From Amphibalanus amphitrite (Eukaryota; Arthropoda; Thecostraca; Balanomorpha; Balanidae), in assembly GCF_019059575.1 (NCBI RefSeq), contig NW_024882865.1:62001-126000 (forward strand): 64,000 bases of DNA. Direction: 5' to 3'. Position 1 is the stretch's first letter. Each line of letters opens with the position of its first letter. The translations under genes and the position numbers were made by a program. The notes under the pieces are model-generated. The model saw only the letters and a program-made list of their open reading frames with translations. It was not told where the DNA came from and made no database searches. Below, in pieces: positions 13,161 to 25,957 of the stretch.

Positions 13161-13401
13161 CACTGGCGGATCCAGGGGAAGGCATTTGGGGCAAATGTCT
13201 TCCCCCACAACCGGGGCAGTGCCCGAAATCGCTTTTCGAAAATTAAAGAAAACTTCACAGCTTTTCTTAGGAAATGTTGGTTATTCACAGTACGCAAGCA
13301 GTACGGAAGGAATCGAAATCCGAATTTTTAAATTAATTCGGAGAAACCTTTTTGGGGTAAGCCTCCGCAGTGTCCAAGACCGCTTCCTGGATCCGCCAGT
13401 T
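13161..13401. mobile_element. Short TIR element, ACTGGCGGATCCAGG ends
   Basis: The sequence ACTGGCGGATCCAGG at 13162-13176 is the reverse complement of 13386-13400, a 15-bp terminal inverted repeat enclosing about 210 bp. A clean target duplication is not visible. The ends resemble the element at 15264-15429, which does have an 8-bp duplication. It is non-autonomous. Confidence 0.65.
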
Positions 13402-14277
13402 ATGAATAAGTCACGGTCGATACCGAGCTTCGGCGGGACCAGGCGCTGCATTACGTTGTACCTAAAAGGAAGAGGTGGACAGACACCTAACCCCACATCC
13501 TACTGCTATACCCGTGCTTCTGTGGGTGAAGCACTGAAGCATCACGGAATCCCACAGGACCTGCGAGTCGACGAGGTGGCCGCTTTGGCCGCCGGGTACT
13601 GCAGCTCCCTGGAGTTGCCTGGGACCGATGGTAAAACAACAGCTCCGGCGGTGCCCCTATGGGCCGTAGTAATTAGTGAATTCCCGTAATGCAGAGATCA
13701 TATCCTCAATAATCGCCATTAAGATTTTATATTCCTAAGCAATATGACAGACCAATTATGCTTACCTACGTTCAGGCATTACCTCTGATGGTTATACGCC
13801 CATGAGTACCTACAACATGTGTTCGGACGGGGTGATCTTTCTACAATGTGCGCACCATCCATGGGCCTAGGATGCATCGAGGTTTAAAAGAATGCAGTCT
13901 GTAGATCAATCAACATAACAATGGTGGTATGCAACCACATTATTAAAATATCTCCCCCGCTCCCGCCGCGTTCCAACGCCCCTCCGTTATGCATTCGCCC
14001 TATGTGTCCGCCGAGCCGGCTTGCCTCCAATGACGTCATCGGCCGGCCGGCGGCGTTCAAGGTCAAACGGCTGGTGTCCTTGCCTGGAGTTCTATAGCCT
14101 TGAGTAGGCTATAGAAACGGAGGCGGTGACCTGTGGCGACCAATCAGCAATCAGAATTGGCAACATCCTTGGAAACAGATCTTCCCATCCATCAGATCCA
14201 AGATAATAGGACTGGAGCTTCTGACACGATCAAGCTGACGTTTATGACATCTCGATCGGCGTTCCTAACCTGATAAC

Positions 14278-14856
14278 CAGTGGCGCGGGAACCGGGGGGG
14301 CTAGTGGGGGCTGAGCCCCCCAGCTTTTCGGCTGGGGGGGCTCGTAATGTATTTGAGCCCCCCAGCTGGAGGAATCGAAATCGGAAATCTACCAACATAA
14401 TTTCATAGATTCATACATAGGCGCGGGAACTGGGGGAGGGGGCAGTGGGGGAAGCTTGTCCCCACAACTCTGCGGCCGTGGGGGCGGTGCCCCACAACGT
14501 TTCATGAGGCCAGGAACCGTTGGGCAGCTTGTCCTCCCCAAATTAGGGGTTGTGGGTCGCAATGGAAAAAAGCATGTAAGTGAAAAATCCACCTATTTCA
14601 CTGGCTCGGCAACTCATTTGGCAGATTAAAACCTTTACTCCAGGTTGCCAAAACGGTAGTTTCTTCACTCAGCTGAGACGGAATACCTCACTTTTTGAAA
14701 ATATTTTCGTGTTTTTTTTTTTGTTGAAAAGGCCAAGGCCTGAAAAATAAGTGGCCTAAACCGGTGAGAAAACTAGATTTGGGGGTACCCTAGGTTGATT
14801 TCTATTATGGTTCAGCCCCCCCCCCCCCCAGTCTGGAAGAAGTTCCCGCGCCACTG
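14278..14856. mobile_element. hAT-type non-autonomous element, 579 bp
   Basis: The left end CAGTGGCGCGGGAAC is inverted at the right end (GTTCCCGCGCCACTG). Direct copies of CTGATAAC flank it exactly (14270-14277 and 14857-14864). An 8-bp target duplication with CAG-type ends is characteristic of the hAT superfamily. The inside has runs of C and G and inverted segments (AGCCCCCCAGCTTTTCGGCTGGGGGGGCT) but no transposase. Confidence 0.85.
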
Positions 14857-15263
14857 CTGATAACCTCTCGTGGCAGTCGCCCTATCGACGACTCAGTGTC
14901 GCCAGGACACCCTCGTCGCAGAGCGTAGGACTGTTGGAAGGGAGCCAAGTTCAACTTCGCGTCATTGTCTGCAGAGAGGACAACAACAGGGAGCTTATAA
15001 TAGAATGAGTGAATACTATCTACAAATATCTTATTCATACAATCAATATGAAGGACGTGGTTCTAGAGCTAGAAACAGACCAAAAAGTATCAACATGGAC
15101 GAGATCAAGCCACAGCTATGCGTGGGTGAAGGACAATGTTTGTTCGTCAGTTGCCAAGTTGCCTTATCGCATGCGGACACAAGTCCTTTGCAGACCGTAC
15201 GAGAACAGCAACGCCCGCCGCTTCCGTTATGCCTAACGAGCGCCTAACGAGCTCAAGCTGTCA

Positions 15264-15429
15264 CAGTGGCGGATCCAGGGGGGGGGGGGCAAAATGGGCA
15301 TTTCCCCCCCCCCCCCAAACGGCATAATTTTAACATTCCGCCTATGGACGATGCATGGAAAGAATCGATAAATTTTTATGGTTTGCCCCCCCCCCCCCAA
15401 AAAAAAACTCTGAGCTGGATCCGCCTCTG
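15264..15429. mobile_element. hAT-type MITE, 166 bp
   Basis: The left end is CAGTGGCGGATCCAG and the right end is CTGGATCCGCCTCTG, nearly perfect inverted repeats. AGCTGTCA flanks it on both sides (15256-15263 and 15430-15437), an exact 8-bp target duplication. The centre is dominated by C, G and A homopolymers. No coding capacity. Confidence 0.85.
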
Positions 15430-15437
15430 AGCTGTCA

Positions 15438-16916
15438 ATGAGCATAGTCCCAGCAGTCTGCATAGCTGTCTATATGCCCGCGTGCCATGCAATGCATTCA
15501 ACAAAAGTGGGCGAAAGAGATGTCCCAACTGCCAGCTAACCACACCGGCACGACTGAGACCCATCAAAAAGACTGCCCGTTCCGGACGGTGACGCAGTCC
15601 ACTAGGAATAATGCAGCCATTTCCAGTGAAGAGTTGGAACTCCTCACTCGCTTGCATCATTCAAAAACACGGCGAGTGGAGCTGAAGGTCACAGCCGTCA
15701 CGAGCCCGGCGCGTGACGACAGAGTCACGAACCGTCACGGAGGAGGAGCGGTGACGTGAACAGTCACGAACTCGTTACGGTCAGAAAGCGTGACACGTGC
15801 GAGCGTCGCCTGGTCCGCCGCTTTAGTCAGTCTGAAGAGTAGTGTTGTTGTTTTGTTTAGACCAAGGGCCAGCGTATAGCTGACAAATAAAGGTTGCAGA
15901 AAGCAAAGTACGCTCCCACGTTTGACATGTTGTCTGCAGAAGGCGCAGTTTTTGGCCACGGCATCATCAAATAGATCGTCCAAACCAATCCTTAACGCCA
16001 GAGGCCAATCAGCCCATGACTATGAAATCGGCCTCACCCTAAGCCGTCGCCTCAGGTATGAAAATATCGCGTCTTTGAAGACATCGCGCCACTCGTCTGC
16101 AGCCAGACAACAGATACACTGCTATTACAGGGCTGATTAGGGTGTGGTTAGTCAATAAAGACCGACTTTCTCACGGCCGTGGGATAATCTATGCGAGCTG
16201 GGACCGGGTTGCATGCATTAGCTGCATGAGCCGACGGGGCGTGTACCCTGAAATATTCAGTGACCACAGCGCACAGACCTCCACCTGAAGACGTGGCATG
16301 CGGACGATGGGCTAGACGTCTCTCCAGCTGTATAAATACTTCATAGTTCGCATAATGTGACAAGGTTTACACAAATGGCACAAATTAATGCCTTTCCTAA
16401 GCAGCGTGACGCGGCTGTGCGAGACGCCTAAAAACGAATATTCAATGTCAGTCATATAAGTTCACCAGAGTGTCAAAAAAAGTCACTGTCAAGTGTCATC
16501 CCAGAGTGCGAATGCCATCTCACGAAACCGCGACGTCTCGAAATGAACACCAAACCTGCAAGCAAGCACCCAACGTGACCACGACCACCACACTAACCCC
16601 AGTTGCAGCCACTCAAGCGGAGAGATCACTCTCACAGAGAAGCCTAAACTCCTCCCAACCGCTGCCGACTTCCATAGCAACACCAAGCAGACTCAGCCGC
16701 ATGGCCAAGCGACGGTGCCGCCGCTTTGTGAAATCCATAGCCATGTAGCCTGACACCCGGGTGGTGTGTGGCGTGGGTGTTTAGCGCCGTGTAGACATGC
16801 GGAGAAGCGTGGGCGGGTGACTGAGAGACTAAGGAAGAGACCGGAGAAGAGACAGAGACACCGCTAGCTCCGACCGGCAGACGGACGAGGTGTGGGCGGG
16901 AGTGGCGGGAGAGAGA
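15438..16916. other. Gene-free stretch
   Basis: No recognisable exon or RNA gene was seen on either strand. Several TGACGTGA/GTCACG-type short motifs cluster at 15690-15800. Confidence 0.4.
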
Positions 16917-17332
<416 letters not shown>

Positions 17333-17339
17333 ATAGGGT

Positions 17340-20300
17340 GACTCGACCGACATCTGGGTCAGTGTTGGCAAAAACGGGGGTGTGGGCGGGTGATTTAGCA
17401 CCTCAGACATCACACACCCATCACTGGAAGGTATCATAGGCGGACACTGGCTATCAGTCTCCGTTATCACAAACGAGCCTTTATTGATCGACAGGAAATC
17501 AATCAACTGTCCGGGAGGCATCAACGATTTATAAAATGACCTATGGCGGATCTGTCATGTGATTAAAGCAAATACTGGCATTTAATATTTGAACGTCTAT
17601 GCGAACAGCACACAACAAGCAAATCTAAATATACACTGAGACGTCAGCAGAAGAAAGTCGAGCGAAATGTCAGCAAGCAGTGTTCACCTGCGTCCTGCAA
17701 CACCCACTGTCTGGAATTCAGCACAAGAGGTCTAGGAGACCAATACAGTTGGACACTCATGTCAACCATAGTTAGCCTGATCAAAGCCTCGAGGCCCAGC
17801 TTCTACTCCGGCATGCCGACAGCCGCCGCCATAACAATAGGCTGAAATGCAGTCGCCTCCACAGCAGCTGGCCTCGTCACTGATTGAGAAGGACAGCGTC
17901 TGCAAGTCACACCACACGACCGGGGCTGCCCAGCCTGAGCATCACTCATATCTGCTGGACAGACAGGGCTAGTTGAGAAGGTAATGGCCAGACGGCGCTA
18001 GTTTAGGCAGTATGGGGAAGGGAGGGAGCCGACAGCGTCGTCGTAAGTCCTATAGAGACCGCCAAGAATAGCGTGGAAAAGGTTGTTTGAAAAGATAACA
18101 ATGACTTTCAAAATGCGCGTGGTGAAGATGTCGCATGAATGGAACGGACTTTCGACGCGGTTAGCTCAAGTTTTTTGCTGAACATGCGAGACACCCATTA
18201 TGCGCTGTTTTTGAAGCTTAAATCCAAACACTGTAATCGCTTACCGGTTGGATATGACAAATGGTATGGTAAACCATGTAACAACAGAGCACCGGCTCGC
18301 TTCGTCACCACTACGGCAGTCCTCCAGGCTAAGGTAGTGCGCCCCCGTCTGGGTTACCATAGCAACAAGATGACGCAGTGCTATGCCCGGCAGTAACCAA
18401 GGAGGTGGCTATTCGCTGCACCAAACAACGGAGGGTGCAAGGGGCGAGCCTCTGTGAGCTTTTAACACGAACAAACACAATACTTCAGCATGGCGCCACA
18501 CATAGCTTGTAGCTGGAATGGCTCTGGCCTTGAACCTCAATCGTTTGTGTTGTTAGGGGGCAGACGGTTTGTTCGGCGCCACGACAGGGGAATAGGTATG
18601 TGTCGTCTAGGGAAGGTGACAAGTGAAACATTCCAAGTGAGATATGTCAACGGTGTACAGAAATAATGGCTATTTAACGCCAAAAAAATGTGAATAACAG
18701 AACAGCCATTGTAAAAGGTTCATGTAAATCAACGTCAGGGAGAGGATTTATCCGATATGTTTAATTCCTCACTTTCACTGGACCCGCGACACCACCCTAC
18801 CGAAGCGTAGCTCAACACCGGCATACTTTCAGGCGCCTGGCCGGCGCCGGCAGAACCTTGACAAACTTTTTTTCGGCCAGTCCGGAGACGCATCTCCCGT
18901 TGGTATGGCCACCGACCGCTCAATACTTACCGAGCTGAGATACGCTTTATTGCCTCTGACCGCTCAATACTGAGCTGAAATAGGCTATGGTCACCAACGG
19001 TTCAATCAGAGCCGAGACACCGTATCGATCTGGTGAATCAGCAGCTGACAGGCATCTGACCGGGCGGGCCCGCTGACCGGGGACCAGACGCCAGCGGGGG
19101 TGCCAGGTCACCAGCTTAGGCCACCAGGGGGCGGGCGGCGCAGTCGCTGGCCAGGCATGACATCATAGACCGACCATTGTTAGTATGGGTGAAAGCTTTT
19201 AGCTAAATACTCTCGGGAAGAAACGATATAAACCCCTGGTTAAAAGTACGGGGCAACAGCATCCCACACATCACTAAGGACATTTTCTCTAATCACGCCA
19301 TCAGAACACGTGGGCGGGATATCTGGCAGTCCGGAGTGGTTATCTCTAGATTGAGGCTATCACGGGCCAAAACAAACGAGTTGTGTTGCAAACATGCGGC
19401 TGGCGGAGAGCGGTGGACATCACCGGATCTGGGGTCGGTGTGGCCCCGCCATGAAGGGGACCGTCTGGTTTACAATGGTAATGAATAACAAACAGCACAA
19501 TGACTGTCTAACATTAATTGTCTGCGAGGCATAAATGGAGAATATAAGAGCAATTGTGCCAACAGCAACGATATTATGAGGAAATCCCGGCATTCGTATA
19601 CATACAGGCAAAGCTATCGAGAGTTACGTTCAAATGAGTGAGACAGCGCCATCCGAATTACAATTAGAACGAAACTGTTCCCAAATGTCGATTTGTCCCA
19701 TACATCAATTAGAAGTTGTAAAAATTAGCTGCACGGGCAGGCTCCAAGCTGTAAAAACCAGCCATCCGCAGTTCGTTATCACCCAATAGCCACAAAAAGC
19801 ATAGAAACTGCTAATAAATATGCCACTACAAACAAAGTTATACAATCTAAGACCTTTACTCGATGGCTCAAACAGCTGCGCCAAGTGCAAGCTGGCCTGA
19901 AGTTTGCTAGGCCAATGCGCTTTTAGCTGTGACAGCGACCCGGCGAAAAATAATGTAACAAAACAAACAACGATACACCTGTCATCTTCCCTGAAGAGTG
20001 GGATTGTGGAATAGATATACTCCTTGAGCAAGCGACTAAGCGGCCAAAGCGCCGTCAAAATGTCTATGACGGGCACTTTGCTAGTGGCAGATAGTAGCGG
20101 ATCAACATACGCTGACAACTAGGTAGGACAACCGGACAAATAATTTTCTAGCTCTTCGAAATGAAAGGAGTGGTCATAAACGTAACCAAGAGTTCTATCA
20201 ACCGATCAATGGTTCCCATCGACCGCCAATGTCCTGGGACACCAACCACATGCAATAAGTCTTCCACCATAGCCCAGTCAGGGAAAGCAGCTTCTCAGTA

Positions 20301-20500
20301 CCATCTGAGGCGACAACTATGGGAAGCATTGCTAGTACAAGCCCGAGAAGTCGCTCACCATTTTGAGGAGCTTCCGCAGGCTCGCCTGAACCTCCAGGCG
20401 CCACATGGGGCGGCTCAGTGTTCGCTGAAGAGTACGCCGTGGACCATGGCGCTTGTCAGTTGTGATGAAATTTCCAAATGTCACCAAATTCGTTATTCAT
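17340..20500. other. No gene assigned; downstream of the phosphatase gene
   Basis: This is where the missing 3' exon of the minus-strand PP2C gene should lie, but I could not identify it. A 137-codon minus-strand open frame at 19705-20118 has hydrophobic stretches but no recognisable family and no convincing splice acceptor. Confidence 0.35.
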
Positions 20501-20705
20501 ACTTTAACTTTTCCTCAATAGATAGCAGGTATCTTTCCCAAAGCGACTTTACGAAGTCCCGATATGAGGTCTGTACCTGTTTCTGTGACCAACACAGTAC
20601 AAGCACAGACACTGGACCTCACTCCCCTCACGTGAGTCCCCACCCCACCCATCACCTCCACCACCAGCCCGCAACCCTCTCTCCACATGCAGCGTCTGTA
20701 CTCAC

Positions 20706-23700
20706 ATGTCTGTGTCGTCGGCGACGGCGTGTCTCTCTCCACGCGTCCTCCTCCCGTCAGCATCCGGTTCACCTCTCGCTCAATGTCGAACCCGGAGTCC
20801 GACGGCTCGACGGCGCCTCCAGACGCCGCCGAGACGTTGAACATGTCCGGTGTTATCTGACCCTGACTCGGACTGTCAAAGTCCACCCGCGGCACGTCTC
20901 CTCCCAGACTCTCGTCCACGAGCAGCGAGGCGCTGGCGCTGGCACAGCCACCGCCGGCCGCGATGGAAGGGTCCGTGCTACGGATGGAGCCCGGCGCGCG
21001 GCCGCTGGGGGTGGCCGCCGCAGCGTCTGTGGTGTCGACTGGACCTCCCAGACGCAGCACTACCACAGAGATGTTGTCGGAGGAGCGCAGGTCGACGGCC
21101 GTGCGCACCAGACGCTCGGCCAGACCGGCGAAATCGTCTGACGGGGAGGGAGCAATAAGGTCAGAAGAATGGTGTAGCGTGTCTAACTAAGCAGGCATGG
21201 AGAGTTGACAGGCTGACTGTAAGGTATGGCAAGAAGTGTGAAGTGGCGAGTGTGGCGTGGCGTAAAGATGACTCCTAAGCTTAATTTATGTTACTCAGCT
21301 GATTGCGCCATTAGCCATCCGATAAAAAAGTGAAACGCAATAATTTTCTTCTCGTTATGTTCTCACCACATGCACTCAGTTCTTCCCCTCCCTAACCTTA
21401 CACCTCGTCCCATTACGCCCGCGCCCTTTTCTTCCTTCCCCCATCCCTCTCATTCTCCATCCTCCTCTTCCTCAGCAACCCCCTCCTTCCCCCATCCATC
21501 CCTCTTTTTCTCCCCTCCTCTCCCCGTTCGTACTTGGGTTCTCCTCCATGTCGTTCATGACCATCCGCACCGTCTGCTCAGCATCGATCACGTCGAAGAA
21601 ACCGTCGCAGGCCAGCAATAGGAAGTCCTCGGTGCCATCCAGCTCCACAGTCGTTACGTCCGGCCGGTCGCTCACGAACGGACGAAAGTTTTCGTCACCT
21701 GACGACGGATAGAAGAGATGATTATGGAGATGACGAACACTGAATACGATGTCGAACGGCAGGTGAGAAGCGAATGGCAGGGACGGAATGGAACGCGAAT
21801 ATGTAAAGGAGGCAAGAGAGAAAGAGAGAAAGACAAAGATTGCTGGAAAAGAGAGTGATGAGAGGGAGAAGAAAAGGGAGAGTGAGAGAAAGAGGGAGAG
21901 ACAAAAGGAGCGGGAGAGGAAATGAGGAAAAGAGACAAAACAAGATGGAAGACACGAAATTATTTCCACTGATGAAAAAACAATGAACGGAACGCATTCA
22001 TAACATTGGGTTGGTCGCAAGGCAGGAGGAAGGATTAACCGCCCAACAAAAAGGTCCGCACGTAAAATACATGCCGCTCAAAGTACTTTTTAATCACCAG
22101 ACGTCAATCGATAATGGCATGATGTTGACACCCCCAACACGCCGCCACATCGCATTCCTGTCCATCACGTCTGGCACCCGCGGGCCGGATCTCCCGCGAC
22201 AGACAGAGGCGGTAGCAGCCGCCCGGTGACCGCATATAAACAAACAAAACGCCTACTAATGCCGGCGCGGCCGCCGCAGCTATCCGCCACTGAACTCATG
22301 TGTGCTGACGGGGATGATTGCAACTCGGCCGGCCGCAAAGGCGGCGAATACCGTGCCAGTCATGAGCTGAGGCTGGAGTCAATGGATGATGTGGCATGGT
22401 GGTGTAACCGAGTGGCTGTTGAGGGGACCTTGGAAGAAGATTGATGAATATAATCGTCAGGGGCTGTTTGCACTATCTCCGGTGTGCCGGAGGTGAAGGA
22501 ATGTCCACCCCCTTCCCATTCCCACACTTGGAGTTCGGTAGCAGACCGTTCATTCCTTTATCAATGAACTATCAAACGTAAGACATCCGACCTTATCCAG
22601 TGAGCGGCAAAGCCAAAACTCTCGACATGGCCGTTTGAATAGCAGCCGCGGAGCCATGACCAGAACCAAAGCTGACTAAAATTCCAGCACTGGTTTACAT
22701 CAGCAAACAGTTCATTTCTACTACCTCACAGACGCGTCCCAAGCCGGTAAATTACGTAATGCCACGCTCAGTTGATTTTCCGGCGTGATTCACTTGCCCA
22801 CTTCACGGAGGACTGCCAGCGTGGCCACGGGAGCCGTGCAGCCTTCGGCGCCGCTTGCATCGACGCCGGTCACCGCCCTTTGTGTCGCAACACTCCAACG
22901 AGGCATTCGTTCTTATATGGGGCGTATGCTCCAAATTGCATCCGTAAGCTATGTCTTTGCCGTAGTGTGGTATTCGCCATTACGGTAAAATGGAAATGGA
23001 AACGGAAGTGGAGGAAAAAGCAACATAAAGTGACGTAAAAAATTGTTGTGAATCGTTACTGCATGCTGTCCCCAATAAGGTATAACGCATCTTTTCCGTC
23101 ACACAAGTTGTTTATTAGGACTTTAGGGCGCGTCGACTGCGGTGGTCATTTTGCGCCCATTGTTGAACATGTGGCACAACATCCGTAAGAGTTGAGCGCG
23201 ACATCACGACACTATAAAGCCGTTACAATCGATAAGTGCAATAATTGAACTAACTTAATTTATCATTCGCCAAAGTAAGCCATTGTCAGTTATTAACGAC
23301 ATATAACTGGAAAATGCATTAGGCATCACCAATAATTGACAAAACCGAGAAAAAAATGAACAGAGCAACCAACACACATCAAGCCGAAATGTTGCGTATC
23401 AACTACCTACGATATGTTATATTATGTCAGATACATACGGCTATACATCTTTAGCAGCAAAGCGTCGACTACCGACATGAATTACAGATGTTAAACTCAC
23501 CGAGGGCTCGTGACACCGACAGAACGCCGTTGACCCGATAGGAACCGTAAAAATTGACAAAGCCGCCCAGCTGCTCAATGCGCGCCTTTTCGTCCTGAAA
23601 AAGGGAAAGCAGTTGTAGATGGACTGTCAGAGAGAAACAGGGAACGCATGGGTGGAAAACTACCTATAACTGATCAAAGTGCAGGCAAGAAGAAAGTCAA

Positions 23701-25947
23701 AAATTCAAATACACGCAATAAAAAATCCTAGCAAAGAAAAAAAATGTCTTCACAATTAAAAAAGACGCAAAAAGAACAGCCTAGCATGAGAATGAAGTCA
23801 AACAGTGATACCTACGAGACTTCTTAGTGAACACACGTCTGCCCGCATCCCCCAGCTCCAGCCCTACTCCCGGCCCCATCCCACTCACCGGCCGCTCGGG
23901 TTTGTGCGGGTTGACGACGCGCACGGGCAGACCGGCCCTGCTGAGTACCGCCTGGCAGTCACCGATCCATGCCACGTGCAGGTGTGTACTGGAGATGAGC
24001 GCGGCCACAACCGCAGCGCCCGCGTTACTGCCCTGCACGCCGGCACACAGCGTCACACACCGTCACACTGGGGTCACCTGGGGTCACACCGGGTCACGGG
24101 AGGGGTCCCATGGGGTCACGGGAGCGGCCGCGCGGGGTGGACGGTCGTAGCGGTCAGTCACCAACGGTGGGAATGTTGCAGGTGCTGGGTTCAACGGACA
24201 TGAGGTGCAATAATAGGCAGATGGTAGTTGAGGCTGATGCGAAATGAGCTCGGAAACGGCGTGAATGAGGCGGCTGTGAAGTAACGGTGACGCATTTGAG
24301 GCAAGATGCGCGGAAAACACTGGTCAAGCTATAATATCCGTTAGCATTATAAAAACTAAGTTTCAATACTCCTTTGTGCTCACATAACGAGACAATCACG
24401 ATACCTACTCTACATGACCCAGATATTCTGCCCCCGGTAACAAACATGATGTCATGTAATACCTTCCCATAACACTTTCTGGTCATGTAACACCTCGCAT
24501 GGCTGACCCGCCCCTCCCCTCGCTACACCCTCTCAGTCACCGCCGGGAGGGGCCAATACAGGTAGGCGCCATGACTCCGTGAGCCACTCCTGGCTAGACA
24601 GCGGGGGTGCAGGCCGCTCCCCGAAGGCGGAGCGATTTGCATCTCTGACCGCCGCTGGCCAGAAGAGCCGGTGTGGCGCGGCACTGGCCCGCACCCACTG
24701 ATGACTCATGGTCAGGGACCGACACCGGCCCACGCAGGCCATGACCCCGGGACCCGGCGTGCCACCGTGACTGTACGTATCGTCTTACAAACTAGCCTGC
24801 AAACTCGGCACTGGATATGCTAAATGACCTCGATCCATAACCGTTTGAAGCACAAAATCCATGACTAGTGATATCGTCAAAATCAAATTTCAAATCTCGA
24901 ATGCCATGCATCACCATTAAAAATCAGATGAGCAAATAGGCACTCTATAAATCATACCGCTGAAGCATTTCCCAATCCAGCTCACGCTCGCGCGTCGCGC
25001 GTCACCCACGTACCGTCGCGTTGAAGCCCTTGTCGGTGGTGGAGAACGCGTCGATAAAGGCCAGGTGCGGCTTGTCGGGGAACTGCGGCGATTCGGCCAG
25101 ATTGCGAGCCATGTGCTGGGTGCAGTACGCAGCTGCGTCGTAGCCGATATGGCCGTCGAAGACGCCGTAAAAGCCGTAATGGTCCGGAAGCTGAAATGAA
25201 GTCGCAGAAAACAATTAAATGAATATTTTGAATCAACTGTGTTAATAAGATGCTATACCGCTAGGTAAAGCCATGCATGATTTCAGAGCCTTTTGTTAGG
25301 TATGAACATAAATGTGTAACACATTTATTGTTTATCTATAAATGAGGGGAAAATGAAACAACTGAGCACCATAACTATATACTTATGACTAAGTTTGGAG
25401 CTGCTCCTACAAATATTCAGAAAAACTATTAATGTCTGAATTTTTAGCGAGCAGCCTTACCTTTTTGTCCGTTACCCCTCTGAGGTCGTGGACTAGCACC
25501 GTTCGGTCCTCCATCTTCCTTCTCTTGTTCTTTACTGCCTTGTTGCTGATGGCCAGCACCGGAGTGGCCATCGCTGAAAATAAGGGTAGAGCACTGATAT
25601 CTGTCTCTGAGCTCAGTTGGTAAAATATTTTACACCCCTGCGGCAACTGCCAGAGGTTGGGCCCACTCATTATGCAAGAAGCTCTACTTGGCGCAGGCTA
25701 TATTCATTCAATCTAAATGTCAGCTTAGCTTGTATCTAAATAACAATAAATGAAACTGACATGAATCACTCATGCAGAATTTCAACAAAAAACATAGAGT
25801 GAATGATGAAAACATCATGGCAAACATGTCTTCTATTTGATATATAATCATGAATGGCTTAGAATGGTTTCGCTTTTCCACTGCTTACTGCAAATAATAA
25901 CATATAAAAATCTTACCAATGTTCTCTTCTGGCTCCATCACTGACAT
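20706..25947 (-). CDS. PPM1F: PP2C-type protein Ser/Thr phosphatase, PPM1E/PPM1F group
   Basis: A metal-dependent phosphatase that dephosphorylates Ser/Thr residues; relatives PPM1E/PPM1F act on CaM kinases and PAK, and worm FEM-2 belongs to the same group. Coding exons, in order: 25917-25947, 25461-25573, 25014-25190, 23889-24032, 23501-23594, 21534-21698, 20706-21137. All have GT-AG borders and matching phases. Metal-site motifs are intact: RRKMEDR (residues 28-34), VFDGH (58-62), AWIGD (128-132), CDGFFD (217-222) and SSDNI (260-264). The stretch [18 protein letters not shown] and [14 protein letters not shown] are typical of PPM1E/F. The catalytic domain starts almost at the N terminus, unlike the long human proteins. 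About 10 residues usual between exons 3 and 4 are missing, so a micro-exon may have been overlooked. After the catalytic domain a Ser/Gly/Ala-rich tail follows; the 3' end is unresolved. Confidence 0.9.
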
Positions 25948-25957
25948 CTGAAGTTAA

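Noticed and set aside
19705-20118. 137-codon hydrophobic minus-strand frame as the phosphatase 3' exon
   Set aside because: There is no in-phase acceptor joined to 20706 and no resemblance to PPM1E/F C-terminal tails.
20161-21141. 326-codon plus-strand open frame
   Set aside because: It lies antisense to phosphatase exon 7 (20706-21137), whose frame, splice sites and DNI motif explain the sequence. The plus-strand frame matches no family.
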